From Desulfocapsa sp. (GTDB lineage: Bacteria; Desulfobacterota; Desulfobulbia; Desulfobulbales; Desulfocapsaceae): a stretch of DNA of 7,420 nucleotides. The stretch lies in the NCBI GenBank assembly GCA_029935135.1, contig JAOZKX010000091.1, positions 1-7,420 on the forward strand. Reading direction: 5' to 3'. Below, one piece after another: positions 1-6,448 of this stretch. The position numbers were made by a program, and so were the translations under genes. The first letter of the stretch is position 1. Each line of letters starts with the position of its first letter. Under the pieces are notes generated by a model, which had not been told where the DNA came from, searched no databases, and was given only the letters and a program-made list of their open reading frames with translations.

Positions 1-1043
1 GTCATATGATACGGTTGCCCCACCACCACCTTGGTCTGCCACACCAGTTTCCCCTTATGATAATATCGGAGCCCATAACCAGCTATATCTACAAGGATAA
101 CCGTTTCCGGAATATCATGTAAAATCCAACGGGCCCGTTCCAGATTCACTCGGATTTGATTAATCTTCTCTTTCACCTGCGTGTTGAGTTCTGCAAGGGT
201 CTGTCTGCCAACCACCCCGTCAGCATCAAGATGGTGACGCTGCTGAAAACGAACAACTGCCTGCTGCAGCCCTTTATCAAAAACTGGCAAAGCCCTATCC
301 TCTCCTGCCAGCTCTCCAGTACGAAACAATCTATCCCGCAGCGCCTGTACACGCCCTCCCTGCATGCCCAGCTTCATTGCCGGTCCGCTACTGACAACAT
401 CCCAGCCACCCTGTTCTGCAATTCTTCTGTATTTGGCCAGTGCCTGTTTTAAATGATGATATATTAAAGACGGAGGTGTAAGAGATGCCAAAGCCCTGCC
501 TACGGTACCATCCGTTACCGCATTTTCTATTGTAGTGGCAGGATCTCGCAACAGGGTCTTTTCAGGGAGATTCCATTCGGGATGCAAATGCTTGGGATCA
601 ACCTTACCGAAACGCTTGTCGTAGGCAAGACGAATGAGTGCATCAGTCAGCAACAGGTCAAAGTTTACAGCAAGGGTGTGATACTCCATCCCCGCTGCTT
701 TCTTTTCCCTCAGGCGCAACAACGCTTGCAGGTGATAATCATCAGGAGTTAATCCATCGAGGACACTTGTCTGAATGGCGTCAAGCAACTGAGCCACACT
801 TTCAGGCTTCTGCCACAACAGTTGAAACTGATTGTTTCGGTAGATAGTATGGAGGAGGTGATGAGCAACGAACAGCTCACCACCTATGGTATAATCACTT
901 TGCCTCTCAATCTGTTCTATATGATTGCGTAAAAATTGCTTTTCCTCTGCCAGGACACTCTCCGCCACCAGGAGAAAGAGGAGAGAAAACAAGAGAAAGC
1001 TGATGCCCTTAGCGGCAGTGTTTGTAAGTGGAGACAGGTTCAC
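1..1043 (-). CDS. YcbB/LdtD-type L,D-transpeptidase, 5' part (runs off left edge)
   Basis: My minus-strand translation gives 347 uninterrupted codons from a GTG start at 1043 to the window edge. Residues 1-32 look like a Sec signal peptide: Lys12, a Phe/Leu-rich core at 14-26 and a V-L-A cleavage site at 30-32. Residues about 40-220 match the N-terminal scaffold of YcbB-type enzymes. Residues about 221-290 form a peptidoglycan-binding repeat (VRFQQRHHLDADGVVG at 264-279). The sequence RVNLERARWIL and then ILVDIAGYGLRYY at 316-328 open the YkuD-type catalytic domain. The catalytic S-H-G-C region lies beyond the edge. The family makes 3-3 crosslinks, or attaches lipoproteins, in periplasmic peptidoglycan. 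The GTG lies 13 bases after the lipoprotein gene's stop, with only a weak G-rich ribosome site. Family assignment is firm; the exact crosslinking role is not. Confidence 0.93.
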   Translation of the reverse strand, partial: MNLSPLTNTAAKGISFLLFSLLFLLVAESVLAEEKQFLRNHIEQIERQSDYTIGGELFVAHHLLHTIYRNNQFQLLWQKPESVAQLLDAIQTSVLDGLTPDDYHLQALLRLREKKAAGMEYHTLAVNFDLLLTDALIRLAYDKRFGKVDPKHLHPEWNLPEKTLLRDPATTIENAVTDGTVGRALASLTPPSLIYHHLKQALAKYRRIAEQGGWDVVSSGPAMKLGMQGGRVQALRDRLFRTGELAGEDRALPVFDKGLQQAVVRFQQRHHLDADGVVGRQTLAELNTQVKEKINQIRVNLERARWILHDIPETVILVDIAGYGLRYYHKGKLVWQTKVVVGQPYHM

Positions 1044-1056
1044 AGAAAACACCCAA

Positions 1057-1689
1057 TCAGAGAATATCTTTCTTCCGAAGGTCGGCAATAAACAGTGCCT
1101 CCAGCTGTTCATCATCTTTTTTCAATCGTTCTTCCAGATTGACACTTTCTGATCGTGCTGACCAGACAGGTTTCCCATCCCCAGTATCATATATTGTCAC
1201 CTCCATTCGTTCTAATCGTTTTTCAATGGTGGACTCAGCAGCCCAGACCTGATGGTACACATAGCTGTGATAGCCGGAGACTGAATCCCAATAACCACCA
1301 TACACAACATAATCGTCCATGCCGGGATCATGATAGGTATTGGTTGTGACACTGAGTATATGGGTAATCAGAACACTTGTTGCCCCTGATTTCTGAACGG
1401 CGGTATCAATCGCCTGTTTATGCGGTTCGTCCTGCCCTGTCAGACCGTAACTGTTTCCGGCTACGGCCCGAACACCATTTTTTTCAAAAAGTTGGACAAA
1501 ACTCCTTTCAAAAATCTTTTGGGTAACAGGATCTTTAAACACAGCGACAACCAGGACTTTTTCCAATTTGTACTGTGGACGCGCCACATCCATCCAGGAG
1601 GTAACGAGTTTACTTTTGCCACATCCTTGAAACAGCGGCAACAGGAGGAGAAAGGCCATTCCCAGCCACAGCAAATTCTTTTTCTTCAT
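1057..1689 (-). CDS. Predicted lipoprotein of unknown function
   Basis: This 210-residue protein has a KKK n-region, a Leu-rich core and a lipobox-like F-Q-G-C with Cys23 as the probable lipidated residue. Phe at -3 is less usual than Leu. Gly at +2 carries no inner-membrane retention signal under the E. coli rule, so outer-membrane attachment is likely. After the tether comes a TSW motif (30-32), a beta-strand KVLVVAVF (44-51), a helix with ERSFVQLFEK (61-70) and a strand SVLITHI (105-111). A Tyr/Trp-rich segment follows at 127-149, then a strand pair ending in PVWSARSESV (174-183). This resembles small proteobacterial lipoproteins with a CsgG/DUF4136-like fold, a comparison made from memory. 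The ribosome site AGGGA is 6 bases before ATG. It lies between maeA and the L,D-transpeptidase gene, which suggests an envelope role. No function can be assigned. Confidence 0.85.
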   Translation of the reverse strand: MKKKNLLWLGMAFLLLLPLFQGCGKSKLVTSWMDVARPQYKLEKVLVVAVFKDPVTQKIFERSFVQLFEKNGVRAVAGNSYGLTGQDEPHKQAIDTAVQKSGATSVLITHILSVTTNTYHDPGMDDYVVYGGYWDSVSGYHSYVYHQVWAAESTIEKRLERMEVTIYDTGDGKPVWSARSESVNLEERLKKDDEQLEALFIADLRKKDIL

Positions 1690-1727
1690 TTTAATTCCCT
1701 ATAAATACAGTATCCAAAAAAAAACAG

Positions 1728-3464
1728 TTACATCGAAACAATGGGAAGATATTCAGGCTCCCAGCGCATTCGGCGCAACAGCTCACTCATTCTCGCCTCA
1801 TCACCCTCATGCTGAAATGTAGAGAAGACACAGGGCCGACTGACACCATGCTCCACTGCAGACATGGCAACTGCCAGCGCCACCTTGCCACTCACCTCAC
1901 TTAAAGTATGCACCGGAGGTACCAAACAGCCCTGTTCCATATCTGCCTTTGTGACACAGGAGGAAACAGCATGGGCTGCCGCAGTAAAAAACTGCGGTTT
2001 CACTTCACGGGCACCGGCCCCCAACACCCCCAGGCCAACACCTGGGAAGACAAAGACATTATTGCACTGTCCAATACGGTGATCCACACCATTATGCTGA
2101 ACAGGATCAAAAGGACTTCCCGTCGCCACAAGGGCTTTTCCGTCGGTCCAGCGGTAAATATCTTCCGGTAAGGCCTCAGTCATAGAGGTGGGATTGGAAA
2201 GGGGCATAATTACCGGTCGCTCACTATTTGCAACCATTGCCTGCACAACCTCCTTGGTAAAACAACCCCCCTGACCTGAAGTGCCAATTAAGACCGTCAC
2301 CCCTGCATGTTTTACCGCCTCTTCCAGGGAAAGATTGAGAGGGTCCTGGAGCCAGGGAAAAGCAGCCTTATCCTTGGAAAACTTCATCTTATACTCTTCT
2401 ATATCTCGATCACTGGTCACAACGCCTCTGGAATCAAGGGTGAAGATACAATCCCGTGCTTCTTTTTCAGTGAGCCCTGCTTCAACCAGTGCCACCCCAA
2501 TCTGTTCTGCCACCCCGACCCCACCGGCACCGGCGCCATGGACGAGAAAGATCTGATCTTCAAGTTTTTCCAGTTTAATTCGCATGGCCGTCAAAATTCC
2601 AGCAAGGGTTACCGCTCCGGTGCCCTGGATATCATCATTAAATGAAATCAGGTCATGGAGGTAGGTATCACGAATGGCAAAAGCCTTCTGCTTAGAAAAA
2701 TCTTCCCACTGACACAGCGCATTGGGAAAGACATTTCTAAATGCGCAGGCAAAACGGCCGATAAAATTAAGGTATTCATCTCCGGTCAATCGGTGATGCC
2801 GCCAGCCAAGATAGTCACTGTCTGCAAGCAACTCCTCATTGTTCGTCCCGACATCAAGTGAAATGGGCAAACAGTGCCAGGGGGCAACCCCCGCTCCCTG
2901 GGTATACAGCATAAGCTTACCAAGACAAATGGCAATACCACCTGCACCCTGATCGCCAATACCAAGAATACCCTGATTGTCAGTTACCACAGCCACCCGG
3001 ATATCACGGTGCAGATACCTGCGCAGGATATTTTCCGCCTGATCAATATTTCCCGGATAGAAATGTAAGCCGTTTGCCTGGCGAAACATGGAGGAATATT
3101 GCTGAACAGCAAGCCCCACTGTGGGGGTATATATTATGCCCATCAACCTTTCAATGTCGCTTTTAATCAAGGCATGGGCAAGAACGACATTACGGTCAAA
3201 AAGAGAACGTATATAGATAAACTTCTCAATGGGAGAATCTTTTGCAGTTACTTTAATCAGAGAATTTTCAACCTGGCTTTCAAGACCGCGAACAGTCGGC
3301 GGTAATGCCGCATCCAATCCTAAACGCGTCCTCTCGGTAAGACTGAAGGCAGTTCCTTTATTCACGAAGCTGATATTGTTGACAGTTGCACCACTGGTAT
3401 ACACCAGAATTTCCCTGGTGTTTCCATACTCATCATACTTAAAACCATATTGATTCTCAGACAT
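1728..3464 (-). CDS. maeA: NAD-dependent malic enzyme (malate to pyruvate + CO2)
   Basis: This 578-residue, full-length malic enzyme oxidatively decarboxylates L-malate to pyruvate in the cytoplasm. The N-terminal domain carries NKGTAF (35-40) and YTPTVG with the catalytic Tyr112. LGIGDQGAGG lies at 167-176, Lys183 is the general base in GKL, and LDVGTNNEELL follows. Metal ligands are Glu254 and Asp255 in QWEDF and an Asp of NDDIQGT (277/278). The Rossmann fold has the GAGAGGVG loop (310-317) and an acidic Asp344 at the end of the next strand, which favours NAD over NADP. SNPTS (423-427) and the C-terminal GVGLGVLGAG complete the family pattern. The position equivalent to human ME2 Arg165 is Gly165. 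The start is supported by GGAG five bases upstream. No convincing sigma70 promoter is visible; the palindrome at 3485-3496 may be an operator. Stop is followed by a run of nine T but no clear hairpin. Confidence 0.97.
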   Translation of the reverse strand: MSENQYGFKYDEYGNTREILVYTSGATVNNISFVNKGTAFSLTERTRLGLDAALPPTVRGLESQVENSLIKVTAKDSPIEKFIYIRSLFDRNVVLAHALIKSDIERLMGIIYTPTVGLAVQQYSSMFRQANGLHFYPGNIDQAENILRRYLHRDIRVAVVTDNQGILGIGDQGAGGIAICLGKLMLYTQGAGVAPWHCLPISLDVGTNNEELLADSDYLGWRHHRLTGDEYLNFIGRFACAFRNVFPNALCQWEDFSKQKAFAIRDTYLHDLISFNDDIQGTGAVTLAGILTAMRIKLEKLEDQIFLVHGAGAGGVGVAEQIGVALVEAGLTEKEARDCIFTLDSRGVVTSDRDIEEYKMKFSKDKAAFPWLQDPLNLSLEEAVKHAGVTVLIGTSGQGGCFTKEVVQAMVANSERPVIMPLSNPTSMTEALPEDIYRWTDGKALVATGSPFDPVQHNGVDHRIGQCNNVFVFPGVGLGVLGAGAREVKPQFFTAAAHAVSSCVTKADMEQGCLVPPVHTLSEVSGKVALAVAMSAVEHGVSRPCVFSTFQHEGDEARMSELLRRMRWEPEYLPIVSM

Positions 3465-3480
3465 AATTTCTCCATTGATC

Positions 3481-3496
3481 CAGTTAACTGCAGTTA
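3481..3496. promoter_or_regulatory. Palindrome and phased repeat between divergent genes (candidate operator)
   Basis: TAACTGCAGTTA at 3485-3496 is a perfect 12-bp palindrome. CAGTTA also occurs as a direct repeat at 3481-3486 and 3491-3496, so the two copies are ten bases apart, about one helical turn. The site is 17 bases upstream of the maeA start and about 37 bases upstream of the -35 box of the plus-strand promoter. A dimeric regulator binding here could affect either gene. This is inference from sequence symmetry only. Confidence 0.4.
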
Positions 3497-3532
3497 GCTA
3501 TCCCAAAATCACACCCCACCAGCCCAGGGAAA

Positions 3533-3561
3533 TTGACTTTTCTTCTTCAATATTTCATAAT
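3533..3561 (+). promoter_or_regulatory. Sigma70-type promoter for the aminomutase gene
   Basis: TTGACT (3533-3538) and CATAAT (3556-3561) are separated by exactly 17 bases, each matching five of six consensus positions. Transcription should start near 3567-3569, at or next to the ATG at 3569. This explains why no Shine-Dalgarno sequence precedes that ATG. It also argues against the longer in-frame starts: TTG at 3533 lies inside the -35 box and ATG at 3560 overlaps the -10 box. Confidence 0.7.
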
Positions 3562-3568
3562 GTGTGCC

Positions 3569-4618
3569 ATGACACACTGGAAAACTATTTTACAGAACTC
3601 AGCCTGTACCCCTGCTGCCCTTGCTCAACACTTCACTATTGACTGTAACGCATTAGAGCAGGTTATAGCAACCTATCCGATGAGAATTAATTCTTATTAT
3701 TTAAATCTTATCCATTCTATTGGTGACCCCCTCTGGAAACAGGCTGTCCCGGATCTTGCAGAGCTGTGTGACTCTGTCTGTATGCACGACCCTTTAGGAG
3801 AAGAGAAGCTCAGTCCGGTTCCCAACCTGGTGCACAAATATCCTGATCGGGTTCTCTTTCTGGTTGCCAGCGAATGTGCCATGTATTGCCGTTTTTGCAC
3901 ACGGAAAAGAAAAGTTGGCACAAAAAGGATGCTGATCACCGAAGAGACCATCCAGGCAGGCATTCAATATATCCGTGAAAACAAAGAAATACGGGAAGTA
4001 TTAATTTCAGGCGGTGACCCGCTGCTGCTGTCAGATAAACGACTGGATTCCATTCTCAGTCGACTGCGAGCCATCAAAACAATTGAAGTAATCCGCATTG
4101 GCAGCAGAGTCCCCTGCACCCTGCCAATGCGCATCAACAAAGAACTTGTAACAATGCTGCAGAAACACCATCCGCTCTATATCAACACCCACTTCAACCA
4201 CCCGCGCGAACTGACAGTCGAAGCTGAAAAAGCATGTACTCTGCTTGCTAATGCAGGAATCCCCCTGGGATGTCAAACAGTGCTTTTAAAAGGAGTGAAC
4301 GATAATTACAAAACTCTGCAAACTCTTTTTACGGGATTGTTACGCCTTCGGGTAAAACCCTACTATCTGTTTCAAACAGATCTTACCAGAGGAACCAACC
4401 ATTTCCGCACCCATACTTCCTCCGGCATTGCTATCATGCGCAGACTGATAGGCAGTATTTCCGGTATGGCTGTACCCACATACGCCCTTGATGCGCCTGG
4501 GGGCAAGGGAAAGATCCCACTCACCCCGCAATATATCAATGAAAGGGGTGACAGCTTACGATTCAACAATTACCTCGGAAAACCATGCACATACCCGGAG
4601 AATGGTGATCCTGCATGA
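3569..4618 (+). CDS. kamA: KamA-family radical SAM lysine 2,3-aminomutase (short form)
   Basis: This 349-residue protein, counted from ATG 3569, is a radical SAM/PLP enzyme of the KamA/EpmB family, which converts L-lysine, free or for EF-P modification, to beta-lysine. The iron-sulfur motif is C103-x3-C107-x2-C110. Compared from memory with Clostridium subterminale KAM, a constant offset of 22 aligns Arg112 with carboxylate-binding Arg134. It also aligns Asp271 and Asp308 with the lysine-amine ligands Asp293 and Asp330, and Lys315 with the PLP lysine Lys337 (DAPGGKGKIP). INTHFNHP and SGGDPLLL are further family motifs. The KAM zinc site is missing: Cys268 is replaced by Asn246 in VNDN, and the C-terminal cysteine tail is absent, as in EpmB. 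In-frame starts at 3533 and 3560 lie in the promoter. No acetyltransferase (ablB), efp or epmA is visible nearby, so the substrate stays open. Confidence 0.88.
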   Translation: MTHWKTILQNSACTPAALAQHFTIDCNALEQVIATYPMRINSYYLNLIHSIGDPLWKQAVPDLAELCDSVCMHDPLGEEKLSPVPNLVHKYPDRVLFLVASECAMYCRFCTRKRKVGTKRMLITEETIQAGIQYIRENKEIREVLISGGDPLLLSDKRLDSILSRLRAIKTIEVIRIGSRVPCTLPMRINKELVTMLQKHHPLYINTHFNHPRELTVEAEKACTLLANAGIPLGCQTVLLKGVNDNYKTLQTLFTGLLRLRVKPYYLFQTDLTRGTNHFRTHTSSGIAIMRRLIGSISGMAVPTYALDAPGGKGKIPLTPQYINERGDSLRFNNYLGKPCTYPENGDPA

Positions 4619-4648
4619 TCTTTTTTCATGAAAACATATTGCATTTAC

Positions 4649-4678
4649 TTGATATTTTCTCCCTGAAAAAGCTATACT
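4649..4678 (+). promoter_or_regulatory. Sigma70-type promoter for the HDOD-GGDEF gene
   Basis: TTGATA (4649-4654) and TATACT (4673-4678) stand 18 bases apart, each close to consensus. Transcription would start near 4685 and give a leader of about 60 bases before the ATG at 4745. The promoter lies about 30 bases after the aminomutase stop, so the signalling gene can be expressed independently. No intrinsic terminator was found for the upstream gene. Confidence 0.6.
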
Positions 4679-4725
4679 TTAACTAGGTTTTTTTGTGCTT
4701 CGGATAAACAGTCCTTCACCTTTTC

Positions 4726-4738
4726 TACTCACTGAGTA
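4726..4738 (+). promoter_or_regulatory. Inverted repeat over the weak ribosome site of the HDOD-GGDEF gene
   Basis: TACTCA and TGAGTA flank a single C, forming a perfect inverted repeat that ends six bases before the ATG. In RNA it can form a 5-bp stem with a three-base loop. The only Shine-Dalgarno-like bases, GAG at 4734-4736, lie in its 3' arm. It could limit translation as a hairpin, or be a DNA operator. Both are inference. Confidence 0.35.
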
Positions 4739-4744
4739 ATCCAT

Positions 4745-6295
4745 ATGAATAAAGAACAAACTATTGTTGCAGTACTTGCCTCTGCCGAACTCCCCACCCT
4801 GCCAACAGTGGCATCGGAAATTATCACCCTCACAGCCAGGGAAGACACAACGCTGGCAGATATTGGAGATCTGGTCTCTAAAGATACAGGACTGTCCGCT
4901 AAAATTCTCAAAGTCTCCAACTCATCGTTTTACAGTTTTCCACAACAAATAAGCTCAATCAATCAGGCAGTTTCAATACTTGGGATCAATGCTGTACGAA
5001 GTCTTGTCCTCTCCTTTTCCTTTCTCACCATGAAAGCAGGTAAGAAAAAAGGACATTTTAACTTTGAAAACTTCTGGAAGATTTCTCTTGCTCAGGCAGT
5101 GGCCTCCAAACTCATCCTTGAGCATGTTCAAGGAGCCAACACTGAAGAAATCTTTGTCTGTGGACTCCTGCAAAACCTTGGTGAGCTGATCTTTGCCTGT
5201 ACCTTCCCTGATGAGTATGAAGATGTTTTACAAAAAATACGGGAAGAACAACATGACGCACTTAATACAGAGGAAGAGGCCTTTGGCACCAGTCATCCTG
5301 CCGTCGGTTACGAAGTCGCGAAAAGCTGGGGGTTCCCGGAAGTGCTGCTGCTTCCTATTCTTTATCACCACGACCCATCTCTTTATAAGGATGGAGACCA
5401 GAAAATTGAAACCACTATAAAGGCACTCTATCTTTCAGACCTTCTTATCAGTATCCTCTATTCAGATAAACCACAGGAGTACCACAAGCGTTTCAGGAAG
5501 GAGGCAAAAAAGCTTCTGGGCCTGAAAGATAAAGATGTTGAGCATATCTTCAATGAAGTGCATACACAGGTGGATAATGCCGGACAATATTTTGGCCTGC
5601 GAATCAAAAACACAAAATCCGTTCAAGAGATCCTGCAGGAGGCAAACATTCGCCTAAGCCTGATGAATCTTGACTTTGACCAAATGAACAAGGAACTCCT
5701 GAAAACAAAGATGGAACTGGAAAACCTCACGGAGGAGTTGGAAACAAAAAATAAATTCCTGGCAAACCTGGCAAATCTTGATGGCCTCACAGAAATTTAC
5801 AATCATCGTTTTTTTCAGAACAGTCTGGACAATGAAATCAGTCGAGCCACCCGCAATGAGACAAAACTTTCTCTGCTGCTTATTGATATAGATTTCTTTA
5901 AAAAATTCAATGACACATACGGACACCAGGTGGGTGATTTTATCCTCAAGGAATTCAGCAGGGTGCTACTGGAAAGCATTCGCAAATACGACACGCTGGC
6001 TCGATATGGCGGGGAAGAATTCACAGTGATTCTCCCGGACACAAGCAGTGGTGATGCTCTCAAGGTTGCCGAAAAATTACGCACAGCTGTTGATGACTTC
6101 GTATTTGAAGACCCTAAAGACACATATCATATAACAGCAAGTTTTGGTGTTGCCACAGCACAACCTGCCATCATAGACCAGTTTAAGAAGAGTGATCTGA
6201 TCAACCAGGCCGATGCAGCCCTTTATGACGCCAAAGAAGCAGGAAGAAACCGGGTCTCTGCCTATTCAACGAAGAAAAAATGGTATAAATTTTAA
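4745..6295 (+). CDS. HDOD-GGDEF signalling protein (diguanylate cyclase)
   Basis: This 516-residue cytoplasmic protein has no signal peptide or membrane segment. Residues about 13-210 form an HDOD domain, with LPTLPTVASEI at the start and the helix-rich core SILGINAVRSLVLS. The catalytic His-Asp of true HD hydrolases is replaced by Gln143-Asn144 in GLLQNLG, as expected for a sensory or docking domain. A helical linker with coiled-coil character spans about 295-340. The GGDEF domain follows from DGLTEIYNH (346-354), with metal-binding Asp381 in LLIDIDFFKKFND and the active-site GGEEF at 422-426. An inhibitory-site RxxD (R413-D416) sits exactly five residues before it. The protein should therefore make c-di-GMP from two GTP and be product-inhibited. 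The signal sensed by HDOD is unknown. Its own promoter (4649-4678) precedes it, and the ribosome site is weak. Confidence 0.94.
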   Translation: MNKEQTIVAVLASAELPTLPTVASEIITLTAREDTTLADIGDLVSKDTGLSAKILKVSNSSFYSFPQQISSINQAVSILGINAVRSLVLSFSFLTMKAGKKKGHFNFENFWKISLAQAVASKLILEHVQGANTEEIFVCGLLQNLGELIFACTFPDEYEDVLQKIREEQHDALNTEEEAFGTSHPAVGYEVAKSWGFPEVLLLPILYHHDPSLYKDGDQKIETTIKALYLSDLLISILYSDKPQEYHKRFRKEAKKLLGLKDKDVEHIFNEVHTQVDNAGQYFGLRIKNTKSVQEILQEANIRLSLMNLDFDQMNKELLKTKMELENLTEELETKNKFLANLANLDGLTEIYNHRFFQNSLDNEISRATRNETKLSLLLIDIDFFKKFNDTYGHQVGDFILKEFSRVLLESIRKYDTLARYGGEEFTVILPDTSSGDALKVAEKLRTAVDDFVFEDPKDTYHITASFGVATAQPAIIDQFKKSDLINQADAALYDAKEAGRNRVSAYSTKKKWYKF

Positions 6296-6331
6296 GAACC
6301 CATTATTTTACTTCTGATTTCCACTTTCAAG

Positions 6332-6360
6332 CTGAGAAAATTAAACGAACCTGTTACAAT
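6332..6360 (+). promoter_or_regulatory. Extended -10 promoter for the cysteine-rich gene
   Basis: TGTTACAAT at 6352-6360 is an extended -10 element (TG-n-TACAAT). A weaker -35, CTGAGA at 6332-6337, lies 17 bases upstream of the hexamer. The predicted start near 6367 leaves a leader of about 80 bases before the ATG at 6449. The promoter is in the 153-base gap after the HDOD-GGDEF gene, where I see no intrinsic terminator. Confidence 0.5.
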
Positions 6361-6371
6361 AAGAACACAAG

Positions 6372-6417
6372 AAGAGGTTAGGCATTCATTCAAGCTCACC
6401 TTTCGGCCTTATCTCTT
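6372..6417 (+). promoter_or_regulatory. Leader stem-loop upstream of the cysteine-rich gene
   Basis: AAGAGGTTAGGC (6372-6383) can pair with GCCTTATCTCTT (6406-6417): 11 of 12 positions pair, one of them G-U, with one T-T mismatch and a 22-base loop. It starts a few bases after the predicted transcription start and ends 23 bases before GAGG of the ribosome site. No U-run follows, so it is not an intrinsic terminator. A 5'-end stabiliser or regulatory leader is plausible. It does not look like a known riboswitch to me. Confidence 0.45.
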
Positions 6418-6448
6418 TGCAGATGTGTACTTTTAAATTTGAGGATTT

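Noticed and set aside
156..847. Plus-strand reading frames at 156-452 and 638-847
   Set aside because: They lie opposite the continuous L,D-transpeptidase coding frame, have no recognisable protein features and no ribosome sites.
1716..1727. Run of nine T (minus strand) right after maeA as an intrinsic terminator
   Set aside because: The bases before it form at best a three-pair stem, so the hairpin needed for an intrinsic terminator is missing.
3550..3571. Sigma54-like TGGCAC on the minus strand upstream of maeA
   Set aside because: The -12 element (GC of TTGC) is absent at the required spacing.
4623..4634. TTTTCATGAAAA palindrome after the aminomutase gene as a terminator
   Set aside because: It is AT-rich, has no loop and no following U-run, so it is too weak; it may be chance.
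6326..6396. Direct repeat TTCAAGCT at 6326-6333 and 6389-6396
   Set aside because: Eight bases, only two copies, and one lies in the stem-loop's loop; likely chance in AT-rich intergenic DNA.
6296..6448. c-di-GMP (GEMM-type) riboswitch next to the diguanylate cyclase gene
   Set aside because: The leader forms one simple stem-loop and lacks the paired helices and conserved core bases I know for GEMM-I.
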